Counted from the stretch's first letter, positions 38,420 to 51,249 are shown. The stretch is 64,000 bases of DNA from Dillenia suffruticosa (GCA_033439265.1 JAVTVX010000009.1:857609-921608), one strand, 5' to 3'. Translations and numbers: made by a program. Notes: generated by a model from the letters alone, not told the origin.

Positions 38420-39058
38420 TCTCTATTGCATGGATACAGATGGACTTAGAAGTGGAGTACCCACATGCTGAAGCATAATCAAGATGTATTAAAATGGGAT
38501 AATATATGAGCACAGAAAATAATAGGAAGTTCTGAGTAGTAAACAATGGACATTACTTGAAGTTTGCAGGAGAAAACACTCCAATCCAGTCATCTTCGGA
38601 TGGATTATGTTGCATAAGATCCACAGTTACCCATTCCGTGTCCTCTCCCTATGATAAAATAATGTAACAAATACCATTAACTGATAATTCTCAAAGTAAA
38701 CCAAGCACAGATTAGTGGGATGTGTATGGGCAAAAATGAAGTTAAGGATATGATTTCATTACCATTTTCAATTAAAGTTGCATGCAATTCAGTTAAACAG
38801 AGACCAAAAAAAAAAAAAAAAAAAAAACCATTTTGACTCATATATGATCACCTAATCATAGATTGATACCTTCAAGCCAAGACGAGAAGGGCTTGCTCTA
38901 ATCCGAGCAGAGGAATGAATGGCATATGTGGCCTTGAGAATTCCAATCTTAGACAGTGGTTGCTCTCCTGGAACTCCATGCTTGTGACTGCAAATGGGTT
39001 TCATCAAATTCCCCAAAATCAACACCAAAAGCAGTTGAATCAACTTCATCTTCTCCAT
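34626..39058 (-). CDS. PAP27: Purple acid phosphatase, PAP27-like
   Basis: Secreted dinuclear-metal phosphoesterase of the large plant PAP group (AtPAP1/24/27 subgroup), acting on phosphoesters or nucleotide pyrophosphates. Twelve exons: 39058-38870, 38648-38557, 38351-38285, 38205-38083, 37806-37714, 37449-37320, 36719-36638, 36552-36420, 35907-35702, 35618-35493, 35364-35055, 34931-34626; total 618 residues. A signal peptide covers about residues 1-24 (KLIQLLLVLILGNL core). The five metal motifs are present: GDMG (299-302), GDISY (340-344), GNHE (373-376), FAAH with H463, and GHVH (504-507). The fourth motif usually reads VxxH; here Phe replaces Val, but the His ligand stays. Fibronectin-like N-terminal domain precedes the catalytic domain. 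The C-terminal part has GGGGCSLSEF and the HDGCAPTTLAY tail. Substrate is not determined by the sequence. Confidence 0.94.
38383..38417 (+). repeat. Poly(A) run in a PAP intron
   Basis: About 35 consecutive A (T on the coding strand) in the intron between exons 2 and 3, close to the exon 3 acceptor. Such a T-run on the coding strand can act as an extended polypyrimidine tract. Confidence 0.8.
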
Positions 39059-41344
39059 TGCAAAACCAGAGTTTTTGTTCTTTTCAGGTAGTCCAAGACT
39101 ACAAAATGTGAATATAAATAGGTAATCAGAAGCTCAACGAAACCCAGTTTATTCTCCCCAAGATGCCGCAAGACATCCTCGTTAACATGTTTTTGGAGCC
39201 TTGGTTTTAATACAATGGGCTTTAAACTAAGATTACAGGAAGAATCATTAGTCAGTAACTTTCCAGGAAAGTCAGCTATTTGATGTTATTGCCGCGCTTG
39301 TTGGGGCAACTTTCTTAGCTCCGATAATATTTATTTATTTTTTCTTTTTTTCAAAGAAAAAAAACCCGGCAGAAGAGGGTGATGGAGAAGGAGAGTCAAT
39401 TAATTAATTTATTTTTTAACCCTCAATTTCCTAAAATGAAAAAGAGTTAAAATTTTAATATTTTCTATTGCTTGAACTATTAATTTTGTACATTTTCGTA
39501 GGTATTAAACTTTTATTCTGTGACCATTATTTCAAAGATATTAAAACCATATGTATTATAATCAAATCAATTATTAAAAAAATATTATTTATTAAAGTAA
39601 ATCAATAATTGATTTGTTTTTAAAAATATTTGATTTCCTTTTATTTTTATATTTTCATATTTGTAAAAATAGATTTTTTATATAAATTCAAACTTAGTAA
39701 TATTTTATTTAAAATAATAGATTATTAGGATTTCCTTTTATTTTATTTGGTCTGATCTGTACCATGATCATGTGTTAGGTAACAAACTCTTATTCTATGA
39801 TCGCTATATATGAGAAAATATCATATATTAAAATCAAATCAATTATTAAAGTTATTATATATTACAATAAATCAATATAATAGATTTCATTTTGAAAATA
39901 TTTGAATTTTTTTTTATTTTTATATGTTCAAATTTGTAATAATGAGTTTTCTATATAAACTCAACCTATCGTAATATTTTATTTGAAATAATGGATAATT
40001 AAGATTTCATATTTTTTATATTGTTTCACATCTTTAAAAAAAGGATATGGGTAATCCTTCTCCTCTAAAAAGATTATGCTATTCTAGAAAAATAATTAAA
40101 AAAAATTAAGTAAGTGTTTTTCTTTCAAACCATGTCAAGATAAAATGAGTTATAAATAAATCAAATTTATAAATATGGTTCCAATTTTGGAATAATAGAT
40201 TGGTTAACAATTTTTTGAACCATTGATCATGTTTGGCTCGATGCGAACCATTGATCATGTTTGGTTCGATGCGAACCATGATCATATCTTAGGTACAAAA
40301 CTCCTATTCTGATACTGTAATTTCAAGAATATTAGAAAATATCATATATTGAAATCAAATCAATTATTAAAAAATATTGTATGTTAGAATAAATCAATAA
40401 TTGATTTAATTTTGAGAATATTTTACTTCCGTTTATTTTTGTATATAAATTTTCTATATAAACTCAATTTATCATAACATTTTAATTGAAATAATGAATG
40501 ATTAAAATTTCATATTCTTATATTGTTTTTCATCCTTAACCAAAGGTTTGTGAAATCCTCCTAATTATTCTCTTCTTGTAAAATAATAATATAAAAATAA
40601 GTAAGGGTTTTTCTTTCAAGCCATGTAAGATTAAATGAGTTCTAAATAAATCAAATAGATCTTGTCCCGCCCACAACAACTCACCTTATTATATTTTAAA
40701 TTTGTTTTCCTTCATAGATAATGACTAATTTGCCTTTGTTTATTTAGGTTTTAATTTATTTACTTATTTTTTGTTATATTATTATTTTTTATAAATAATT
40801 AATAATCACGTTAAATCTGATTAAATCCAATTCGAGTGAAATTAGACCTTTAAAAGACAAAACGTTTTTAATATCTATTTTTTCTGTATACAAAAATCGA
40901 ACTCGAAATTTTTGTTACATTATTGTTTACTACTTCTATGTCTTATTTAATGCTTTATAATTGTAGGGTTTTTTTTTCCCTTTTTTTGAGAGCATATTAT
41001 TGAAGTACACTATACACCGGATACTTTATGCAGTATAACAATTTGTGATGGGGTCTATATATATTACATAATATTTAATTTGGATGATAGTCATATTAAT
41101 TAGAGTATTATAATGTCAATAATGGAGGGGAGGGGGAGAGTGACAGTCGAGATTGCACTAAAGTAGTCCTTGTGAGATATTTAAGTGATGAAAAACTCTT
41201 GATCAAGTGTATTTTTTTAGATTTAGTGTTTAAATATTTATAAACTTGCATATTTAAGTGATTTTTACGATCTATATATATATATAAAAGATTTCACTAA
41301 AAATAAAAAACATCAAATCTCCCTTGACCTTTAATAATATGCTC

Positions 41345-41375
<31 letters not shown>

Positions 41376-41400
41376 AAGATTTTTTTAGATTAATTGTCCG
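39059..41400. other. AT-rich intergenic region left of the unrecognised gene
   Basis: Contains the PAP promoter side (39059-39380) and then very AT-rich DNA with a degenerate tandem repeat (39480-40650) and TA runs at 41272-41286 and 41350-41377. No gene is supported. Confidence 0.55.
39480..40650 (+). repeat. Degenerate tandem repeat, three units, period about 300-505 bp
   Basis: The blocks AAATCAAATCAATTATTAAA, AAATCAATAATTGATTT, TTTTATTTTTATAT and TATATAAACTCAA recur at about 39555, 39830 and 40355. Units 2 and 3 also share a second half (GTAAGTGTTTTTCTTTCAA... to AAATAAATCAAAT) at about 40105-40165 and 40600-40650. A 27-bp direct duplication (AACCATTGATCATGTTTGG) lies at about 40218-40270. 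Origin unknown; no coding content. Confidence 0.7.
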
Positions 41401-41419
41401 TCGATAAGTTTGGAGGCTA

Positions 41420-42110
41420 TGATTGAAGCATTCGGTGAGTGTGACCAATCCCACAGCCTGAGATGTTTGTCCAGATGAACCTGCTAGCATTTACTGCTGC
41501 TTCTCTTCAGCTTTTCTTGGCTGCAAGCAGGGGAGGAAAAAGCAGCCCTGATGAAGAATCATGAGCTGCAACAAGATCAAACATCCATCCTCTCAATTCA
41601 TTCAGCACTCAAATCTCTCACTACACCTTTGAACCGTTTTATCACTCATATTATGCTTGGCCGGCCAAGTTTGTCTCTCTCACTTGTCAGAAAGCCTTCG
41701 CCAGCTGTTTCACTCTCTAGTCTGGTGCTTACGATACAACGTTGTTATGGTTTGTCTTAACGTTTTGACCAAGTTCCTCTGTAGCAAAGAAAATGATTTT
41801 ATCCTCGTATATTCAATGAGCCTATAATTTGAGTAGTACCACTAGAAGTTGTGTTTGGATATAATTGTTGCATTCGTTTAAGGATACATTTTTGTATAGG
41901 AAGCATAGAAAGACTGCAGTGTTGTTCCTCAGACAAGCACCAACTTTGTCTAAGAAGCCATCTTTTAAGGTCCCGGCAGAAAGGACAGAGAGAGGTGTCA
42001 AGATCACTCTCAAAAACTTAATCAACAAATCCCTTGAAGAAATTGTGCTTCTCATAACTGGGGTGTTGGAAACCAGCACCAATTTTGATATTTGAAGATC
42101 AGATCAGTAA
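41420..42110 (+). other. Possible small gene or exon remnants, unrecognised
   Basis: This less AT-rich block has an open frame at 41551-41760 (Ser/Leu-rich) and another at 41865-42095. The latter includes RKHRKTAVLFLRQAPTLS and GVKITLKNLINKSLEEI, which have protein-like composition. I do not recognise a family, and no splice join between them is clear. A GGGA run follows at 42118-42137. It could be a small plant gene, a decayed exon or chance. Confidence 0.25.
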
Positions 42111-42117
42111 CATGAGA

Positions 42118-42137
42118 GGGAGGGAGGGAGGGAGGGA
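42118..42137 (+). repeat. GGGA tetranucleotide run
   Basis: About five GGGA repeats just 3' of the unrecognised 182-residue gene, likely in or near its 3' UTR. Confidence 0.85.
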
Positions 42138-42239
42138 GTTTATTTACAAAGAATGCATATCAAATAGCAATCAGCAACTCCCTCATAAAGTGTACATTTA
42201 ACTGCTGAAATTTGCCATATGAAGGGCTTCAAACTCCTT

Positions 42240-45200
42240 TCAACTGCTCAGAAGTCCCTGCTTGGGCAAGTAGCTAGAAAGATAGTTCTCAAACTCCACT
42301 AACCTGGATAAGACAAGATATCAAAGAATTACTGAGCTAGGTATAGCAATTGATTCGATTTTTGAAGATAATGACAGTGAAAGGATGACATTTTACAACA
42401 GCTTACATCTCAAATTTCTGAAGAGCTTCATTTCTTTTTGCCAAGTATGCATCACTGTCCTTTGGTAGATCTTTTGCAGGATTGCCTGCAATGAGAGACA
42501 GAGAAGATCTAAGTGAGAGGTCACAACATTGGCCTCCTAAACTTCATGGGAAAAAAACACATGCAATATGAAGGATCCATCATTTCGGGGTATTGGAGGA
42601 ATTGATGTTGGTTCTAATCAAAACCTAAAAATTTGTTTGAGGAAATATGTATCCTGAGCATCTCTTCTATAGATGCAGTTTGGTCTAATTAGGAGCAAAC
42701 CAGTCAGCACCTGGTTGTGACATGGCGCAACCCATTTGGTCCTAGCTAGAGCAAAGCCAAACCCATCAAATATCATCTGTACCATATCTTACAATTCATT
42801 CGATAATGAGTTCAGTAGATGATCCACTAAAACAAACACTATAAAACACCCAAGAGGAAAATTTGAGTGTCTGCATAGAGAAACTATATTCCTGTTTAAG
42901 CAGTGATCTAACATTTAATTATATTAACATTTTCTCCAAACACGTACTTCATTATTCAAGAGAAATTGAAATTCTTATCCATCTGATTGTTTTCTTATCT
43001 TCTGATTATGTTAGTACCAACAACTTCTGGAAATGAATGTGAAATTGCATTTGAAAAGCTCATACTTGGAATTGGAGCCGGTGGCTTTGGTGTTGAATTA
43101 GGCTGGACCTTTACAGGGGTTACTTGGTTGGGTTGCTCCAAAGCCTGTACATGCAGAACATGACTGAGAAGACGAAAATAGCAAACAAATCAAGACATAA
43201 ATCAAAGAATGTGCCCAGTACCACGTTGCATTAAAGATGGCAATGGCAGGCCTTGGATAACCATACATAATAAAGAATGCACATATGGTTGTCGAGGAAA
43301 AATATTCTGCAATAATCATGTCATTTTGACAATCGTCATTGTTAAGATTGGCAAAGACAGGGCATTCCATGACCAAATTGGCATGCCCTCAGATCAACTT
43401 TCAGGGGTTTGAGAAAGGATCATCTCCAATTACTTCAACCACGTGATTATAGACCAAGGGCTTTGGCCCAATTGGTAATGAAAAGGGTTTAAGAACTAAC
43501 CCCCATAGGTCAAGAGTCAAAAACTGTCTAAACCCCTCCCCTTTAACTAGCAACAAAGAAAAGCAAAATAAGAACATCAATTTTTCATAATTTAACTAGG
43601 TGCATATTATGACCCAACATTGGAAGTCACGTGAGAGACAAGATGAGTAAATTAAGAGAGACCCATAAATTTTGTCCCACGGTTCTTCTGTAAAAAGATT
43701 CCAACATTATCTCGAAAGAACCATTGCAGCTTTGAGTGGAGGTCCTTCAATTTAAGTATTTTGTTGCTGGTGAATTTCTTAATCATAGTCCTACTGCATC
43801 TCAAATTTTTAGTGACTCTTATGCATGAGTTAGCACCTTTATTTATTAGAGATAACAAACTGCACATCCAATGTAATACCAGAATGGAAGCATGCTGTAT
43901 GATATGACACTGACTATGATAACTGAAAGCTTCAAAAGGGAAGTAGCTAATACCTTCTTCTTCTCCCTTCGCTTCAAGATCTTTACATGGCACTTTTTGA
44001 TGTAGTGCATCAAATGATAATGAGAGTGTCTTGAGCATAACTGCTCACTGACCTCTGCATTTGCAGCTAGCCAGTCTTTAATCTCATTAGACTTGACTAC
44101 CTCATCTCTGTCCAATGACTCCAACCACGAATAAACTGGCAACCATTGATCAGTCCGCTGAAATCTTGCTGGGTTATTGTCCATCAGATTACTTTTCTTT
44201 TCCTGCCATAGGAAAGATAGACAGCAATGAATAATTTTTCACATCCCAGCTTTCAAGTAGATGCCATAACATATTAGAAAGAAAAAAAGTGCAACTAGCA
44301 GAATATAGTGCATTAGGAGTTCATATGCTAGAGGCAATGAATTATTAACAAAAAGACGGCCTTTCTCTTCTTGATAAGCAAATAATTGTGCATTAGGAGT
44401 TCATATGCTGTTCAATATTTCATGCAACCGAGATTGAGTGTCTCCCCTTGTGAGCCTCCCATCCAAGAAACAAAATCTTGGATTGAGTAATATATAGTTC
44501 ATATCCAAAGAAATTTGGTGCCATCCCATGAATATCCTGCTAAATGTACATTATCTTTGATCATTCATGTCTAGAAATCTCTTTAGCTGATCCTAGGCGC
44601 TCAGGTCAACCTAAATGAGACTAACTGACTTCCCAACTACCACTTGTGAGCCAGTGGCAGATCTATACAATTTCAAGAGGTCTTACTCAATGAATTTGGA
44701 GAACAACTTCAGGGAAAAATCATGTTGCCAAAATTCTACATTGGACATTCTCAAACTTCACATAAGAATAGTTAAAATCCATATATGTGCGCCAGCGCAG
44801 GTTTTTCATAATTCTGATGAGTGCCACTGTGTTTTAAGTTAAATCTCTCTCTTTTGTTCACCCGAGTTAAGTGTCTTACCAAACTTTATTGTTTTTTTCT
44901 TTAAATTATCCTTAACAAAAGTGTCACATTGTAATCTCATCAGACGAGTGTGCTCCCACCCAGGACAAACCTAATCGACAATGCAAATGGAAATTCTTCA
45001 ACAACTTTTGAATGGGTATTTGTTTGCCTTACGTTTGATTTACCTAGGAGCAACTAGGTTATGGAATTGAATTCTGGTTGAAATTTTATCATACAACTCG
45101 TAGGCATCACTTACTAAATGAATTAAACGAGAATCCAGCGTACAAATCAAATCAACGAAGCAAATTACATGGGCAAATCAAAGATTTGTCTAAAATTTAG

Positions 45201-45326
45201 AAAACGATAGATAGAGAGAGAGAGAGAGAGAGAGGAATAATTTAGTACCTGAAGGAGTTGAAGTTGGTCGGAGGAGGATATCTCAGGTGGTGCCGCGGTC
45301 GGATCCAAGAGTTGCTTTGGGTCCAT
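42240..45326 (-). CDS. Conserved-looking 182-residue protein, unrecognised
   Basis: Five exons, 45326-45249, 44202-43954, 43144-43066, 42485-42407 and 42303-42240, join in frame with clean GT-AG sites to 182 residues. No signal peptide or membrane segment is seen. Exon 2 encodes a compact segment (residues 27-109) rich in Trp, His and charged residues (TDQWLPVYSWLESLDRDEVV, EIKDWLAANAEVSEQL, HYHLMHYIKKCHVKILKRREKKK), likely helical, ending in a basic patch that could be a nuclear signal or nucleic-acid contact. A Pro-rich linker (residues 110-136) and a C-terminal helix (DAYLAKRNEALQKFEMLVEFENYL) follow. Exon structure and codon-like composition argue for a real gene. I cannot name the family and assign no function. 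An AG run (45212-45234) lies just after the first donor. Confidence 0.8.
43440..43560 (+). mobile_element. SINE-head-like fragment in an intron
   Basis: GGGCTTTGGCCCAATTGGTA resembles a pol III A-box region and AGGTCAAGAGTCAAAA a weak B-box. It lies in intron 2 of the unrecognised gene, antisense to it. No tail or duplication was found. Confidence 0.4.
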
Positions 45327-46363
45327 CAATTCACTCTTCCTATTTAAAAATAAAAAAAGGAAAAAAGAAAAGGCCACCGGGATGAGTTTTAGGGTTATAC
45401 TTTGCGTGCGTACTCTTTTCGTGGGTTGGCGAAAAACGGGGCATTTCGCTGCGTCTCTCATTTAATATTGTTTGAGCATAATTTTAAAAAGTTATTATTT
45501 AATTTGAAAATTAAATTTATATATTTAAATTTATTTAAATTTGAAAAATATTTTATTTTTTTAATATAAAATAAGGTATAAGATTTGTTTAATTTAAATC
45601 TTGGATAATTGTATGCATGTACAACTCCATCAAATATTTTTATCATAATTTTTATATCTCTAATCTATCTTTATCAAATTTTGTCAATTTGTATTCAAGC
45701 ATCTCTAAAATTATTTTAATATTTTTATTATTATCAATATTCATAAAAGGCAAAGTACGTTCCACGGTTACCATTCTTTATTAAATAATAATTTTTTTAA
45801 TAAACTATTAATATCCGTTAATTATTATGGATATGATTAAATTCGATTTGAGTCGCGTTGACCCTTTAAGGAGCAAAACTCTATCGATACATTTTTTTCA
45901 TATATAAAATTTAAATTTAAAATTTGTTTAAGTAATACCAGCCTCGACCACTAGATTAACTAGTCATTGGGTATTAAATAATAGTAATATAAAAGTTGGT
46001 GACCATTAAGTCGTGGTTTGTGGTTACTTGAAGGTTTCATATGCCGGCGACCATAGAGATGGCTTCAGGATGACAAATTTTTTGATGGTACTGAATGCAT
46101 TCGATGATGTAAGGATGTTGACTATATGTTGTTTAGAGGAAAAAAAAAAAAAAAACCCAAGAACCGAAGTCGAATTGAGAGAGAACAGAGTAAGAGAAAG
46201 AGTGGGTAGGTTCTTGCTGGAGATGGAGATGGACATGGTCTTCGCTTGCAAGTAAGAGAACACTGCACATGCTTAAAACCAAAGTACGTGATTTGCACAC
46301 TGTCAAAATTGATAAGAAAACAAAAGCAATACAATCACAGGGGGACAGTGATCATAGAAGGAC
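45327..46363. other. Intergenic AT-rich region
   Basis: Holds the promoter side of the minus-strand 182-residue gene (GC-balanced near 45330-45460) and then AT-rich DNA. At about 45820-45985 is a SINE-like dispersed repeat on the minus strand (CTAGTGGTCGAGG head, TCGATTTGAG block). No gene is seen. Confidence 0.5.
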
Positions 46364-46381
46364 AAAGTGACAAAAGTTAAC

Positions 46382-46600
46382 CGACGTGGGTTGGCTCAAC
46401 TGGATGTGGAGTTGAGTTCCCTTAAGCATGACCCAGATTCGACTCCCGCCGGGAGCATCAGGCCCTCATGTATATGGAGCGTTCCCCGTTGGGAGACCCG
46501 CTCTCCGAAAAGGAGCCACTGCAGCGGTCGGTCCGGATTAGTCGGGGCGAAACCCCGGATACCGGGCGGTGTCCAAGACATGGTACAAAAAAAAAAAAAA
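46382..46600 (+). mobile_element. tRNA-derived SINE with perfect 18-bp target-site duplication
   Basis: Bracketed by AAAGTGACAAAAGTTAAC at 46364-46381 and 46601-46618, identical at all 18 positions. A-box TTGGCTCAACTGG (46391-46403) and B-box GATTCGACTCC (46436-46446) are well kept. The 3' body contains CCGGATTAGTCGGGGC and CCCCGGATACCGGGCGG, followed by a 16-17 base A-tail. The intact tail, boxes and duplication indicate a recent insertion. Confidence 0.92.
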
Positions 46601-46871
46601 AAAGTGACAAAAGTTAACTGGGATAGGGAGGCAAAGTGCCCCCTAATGGTTGATTCTAAAAGGCCCAATAAAGGCCAGAACCATACAATAATGCAAGTGA
46701 ATTGAAAATAAGAAAAATAAACATCGAGAATGTTTCATAATAATACAGTTCACAGGACTACAACGCAATATATCCTTGGACTGCTGTAAAGTTTGCTGCA
46801 AAACTGATGTCCAACGCATCAAGAATGTTTCTTGACCGCATTCGGACAAGTAAAATACAGTAGTAATAAGC

Positions 46872-49800
46872 TTACCTAGTCTTCTTTGCTTTGGCCAACT
46901 TCTTTTTCCTTTTCTTGACAGCCTTCGGCACTTTAGTTTTTCGAGCCTCCCTCTTCTCTTCTTTGACTTTCTTTTTGTTCTCTTTCCTTGCAGCTTTCCT
47001 ATCTACAGGAACCGACGACTCGTTTTCTGATTCAGACGCTTCACTTAAGTCATCATCCTCGTCTTCATCAGTCCCACTCTCTTCACTTTCTTGTGATTTG
47101 GAAGGCTCGTACTGATTAACAATGGAACTTTCCTTAAGGTTTGAATTCTGATCCAGCTGTTCTCGGTCTTGAGAAGGATGAGATTTGGAAAGAGCATGCT
47201 TGAGCCCAGTTATGGTCTGGTAGTATAGGTCTCCGGTGTTCTTCCCACTCGTAATCCGTTGCACGTCTTCCTCAACATTCTTCACACTGTCTAGAGTTTT
47301 TGGAATGTACGACTGCAAGCATTTTCAATAATCAAAGCCACACAAAGATTTGTTCAAGCGTTATGAATACAAAATTGATGTCAGAAAATTACCTGGATGA
47401 ATACAGAGTCTGCAATCTCATCCTCTGCAGATACCGTGTCCCGTCTTGCCAAAATTTTTTGTTGAACCTGAAACATGTGAAGCATGCTTTGATATCTCCC
47501 TATAAAAGCATAACATTTCAGGAACACTACAGAAGAAACAGCATGACCACCTCTTCTAAGTATCTGTCCACAGAGTCATCAGTGATTGTTGGGTCAACTA
47601 TAAAATCAAATAGCTCCCTGATTGTCATCACAGCCACACCATGCTTCTTAAAGAAATCCTGAATGAAATCATTGATTATTTTATATTGATAGTGACATAT
47701 AATATTTCCAAATTTTCCGCCACTTCCTCCCTAGGACTACCAGGAAAACAACTTACAGAAACATGAAGACAATCTTCTCTAAGGAAGTCGAGAGCATGAG
47801 GATGGTCCAGATCAACCGCTTGTGAAACGTCAATAATATATAGATGGCCCTGTCAAAGAAATAAATAATGATCAGTAGAATAATGCAAACAATTCATGTA
47901 AACTAGTCATTTATACAGAAGCAGAGAACATTTACCTCAAAATAAAGAATGTTATATTCACTAAGGTCTCCATGTACTAGTTTGCATTTCTGATACAGTG
48001 TGCGCATAGCCATGATCACCTAAAATAAGTGCTATAACGTTAGAACAATCAACATTGAAGTCTCAACAGGCTATACTAGGCTATCTGATTAGATGTGGAT
48101 GTACCTCCACATAGACTTCCCGCAGCTTGTCTAAAGACAATGCTGCATCCTTGAGTCTAGGTGCAGCCCATCCTGCCTTCCCTGTAAACACAAAAGATGA
48201 TAAATTTAACGGAAGATGAAACGAATAAACACTGTAATACTTATCTCAAAAGGCAAAAACCAGGTATGGGAGAAAAGAAGTCTCCTGATGGCTAAGAGTC
48301 CCGAATAACAGCATAGATACAACAAATAATGCTTCTGCGATAATTCGGGCCTGCAATGCATGCTAAGAAACCCAGTCTGATAGGCTTATTTACCTTTCCA
48401 CAAGAGAATAAGATGACGACGAACAGGATGCCTAATTTCTGGTCAGTCTCTCAAAAGTGATCAAGACATTGAACAACAAAACGCAACAAGTTGATGTTGC
48501 CATCTCAACTTGGTAAATAAAAATGAAAGAGACAAGAAAAATACCTATGAACTCCATGACCAAAACATGAAGTCTCAATAAATAAGTCGTGGGACACCTA
48601 ATTCCAGCTGCCTTCAGCCTGTTTCACAACAATTAAATGAAAACCAGCACAGAAAACAAAGGACAAAATAAGGTAAAGCATCCACAATTTGGTTAGAATG
48701 AGCAAGACAAGAAGCCCATCAGACATCAATTGCTTGAACCAAGGAGGCCCATACCCATGATACAACATACTGACTAATTATTCTGAAGCAGATTGGAGTT
48801 GCTGGACATGACCAACTTATTTCCAGAATTTCACCGAATAAGAAAGAGGACTTTCTTTAGAAGTTCAGCATGTAGGTGTGAGAACAGAGACATGTAAAGA
48901 CTTCTCAAACAACCACAGACTCTCAAAAAGCCCAAAATTACAAATTACAACACACATAGATAGAAAATCAGCAGCACAGATCTCTATCTTTCTCTTATGC
49001 AAATGTACTCCCACAATGGCACGTATTGACATGCAAATGTATGTCAGGATACTCTCTTATGCCAATGGGAGAAATGCCAGAAAGAATGTCAAAATTACAT
49101 TTGCATGGAAACAACATTCAACATTTCAACTTCGAGGTAACAAGAACTCAATTTATATTGAGGATAAATTATGAAACCTACGTCACATAATCTTCAATAC
49201 AGTGTTAAAGTGTGGTGTAAGCCTTTAAACTGGATTTTGCCCATGCCTAAGGTTGCAACTACTTCCCTGTGTCCAAATTAGTGGCTATAAATAGGGAATA
49301 CACAAAGAAACACCATAAAACAATAAAGGACATCCCAAAGCATAGTGCTACAGGAAAACAAAATAAACAAATTACAAAGACGATCAGTGGCTAACCTCAT
49401 AAGATTCCTCATTTCTTTCTCAGCCCATGTTTTGACCATTTTCCTGGGATTGTGCTTGCAATAGCCATGTCTAAATCGATAATCTCCTTGAACATATCGA
49501 TCTCGATCCCTAAAGTTGAAAAGACCAAGATAAACATGTCACGATGCAAGATCTAAGTGGTGTCGTGAAAAAGGATCCTACTATGTCAATTGATAAACGA
49601 AATTTTCTTTCCTTATTTATATATATTTTTTGCCCATTTACAAGGAAAAAATTTGCATGATATTAAGAACAATAGAAGGCATAACCAGTGCAGTTGAGTT
49701 CATAGTTAATGTCAGTACTTGTAGTTCTAACCAATTTTCTCAGAGCCAAGGAAACAAGAACATTGCTAATATCTATAAGATCCACAAGATAACTATTTTT

Positions 49801-51249
49801 GGCTCCATAAAACTGTTCACCAGAGTAACAAACTCAAAGATCTATTGGGACAGCACTTACTTAAATACCAAAACGGATGTTTTATATACTTTGATAGCCA
49901 ATTCTTGACCATCCGATCTTGTAGCATGATAAACATTTGCCTGTACAAACAAGAACACCAACACCTTATATCTGAATAACTCTAGTAAACCAATCTGTAT
50001 ACAAAAGACTTCACTGATTTGTTAAGGAAAAAAATATTCAAGGTGTACAAGTTCCTACAATCAAACAAAGAATATGGACAAAACAGCAGGATAAGCACAA
50101 TATCTCATTGCATACTTCTTTTCCGGTGGAGATGCAGCCATTGATATCATGAAATACGCCCCGGTTTAACATTTTAAAAAGAACCATACGCGTCCGAGGA
50201 TCAATAGCCTGAGAAAAGATAAAATGTGTCATATCTAGATTGCAAAGCAAGATGGCCGTGAAAACAGCCTCTTTGCAAAAAAAAATGCGAGGGGAAGGCT
50301 GTGTACATAAACGTCCACTCTCCCCTTACCCGCACTAAGCCGGGGAGCACTTTGTGCACCAGGTGAGCCATTTTTTCAAAGCAAGATGGCATGTATACAT
50401 TTGGAAATTCAGTTAGCAGTACCTGCTCGACAGTTGCACGGTCAGCCTTCTCTGTGTGTTTGATTTTTCCAATGGACATCTCTCGAACACTTTCACGAAT
50501 TGCAGTAGTCACAGAGTTTGACATTCCAACATTCATCCTCCCCTCCCACTCCTACAATGTTAATAATTAGACAATAGAGAGACTGACCAACAGTTCATGT
50601 TCGAAACACAAATTAGGACTTTACAGACCGTTACAATCAGAACTCTACCTTAAATTTTACAAGGGTAGAATCATATGATCAAGCTGGCGTAACCAAAAAA
50701 TTAACAATAGAATTGGTTATTAGTATTGTAAAACTAGACTGGCACAATAGAAGTTTTAACAATTATTACATTCCAACCATGGTGCTAAACAAGATTAATC
50801 CCAATGACCTACTTCAAAAGAGGAGATGCTAAAGAGCCCAAAACCTTTCATCAAACATAGCACCCCAAAAAAAAAAATGAAAGTAAATAATAAGGTAATA
50901 ATATGAAGGGTAAAATTTAAAGAACCCAAAATCTCAATTATACCTCCAGTGGAGAAGCTCGAATGTGATGAGTGAATTTCTGGTTCCGATTCGAGAGCGG
51001 TTGAAGAGAAGACGATTGAGGCCTAGAATGAACTCCTCCGTGAGCATTTGGACGCCTAGAATGGAGATTTATGACACCATCAACGTTATCTTCGTCATCT
51101 TTAGCGTCCAACCAATCTAATGCATCTCCAATTTCGGAGTCCGAAGACCATGAAAGCTCTTCTTCATCTTCATCCTCTGATTGTTCTTCTTCTTCTTCCT
51201 CCTCGTTCGTAGGTTTGGCCTCCGTAGGTTTTTCTTCAAGCAACGACAT
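46872..51249 (-). CDS. RIO1: RIO1-type atypical serine/threonine kinase
   Basis: Cytoplasmic atypical kinase/ATPase needed for the last steps of 40S ribosomal subunit maturation. Twelve exons: 51249-50944, 50551-50423, 50208-50116, 49940-49861, 49509-49396, 48618-48545, 48181-48105, 48019-47936, 47849-47757, 47658-47551, 47467-47393, 47312-46872; total 557 residues. The N-terminus is very acidic (Glu/Asp runs). The RIO domain shows the P-loop STGKEANVY (172-180), lysine K193 in AIKVYK, catalytic HGDLSEYN with D309 and metal-binding IIDVSQAVD with D326. The C-tail has an acidic patch and then a Lys/Arg-rich end ([14 protein letters not shown]), as in other RIO1 proteins. An in-frame ATG at 51273 would add eight residues; which start is used is not decided by the sequence. 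Confidence 0.96.

Noticed and set aside
46891-47115. Ser-rich and Phe-rich frame opposite RIO1
   Set aside because: Antisense shadow of the acidic/basic RIO1 C-tail.
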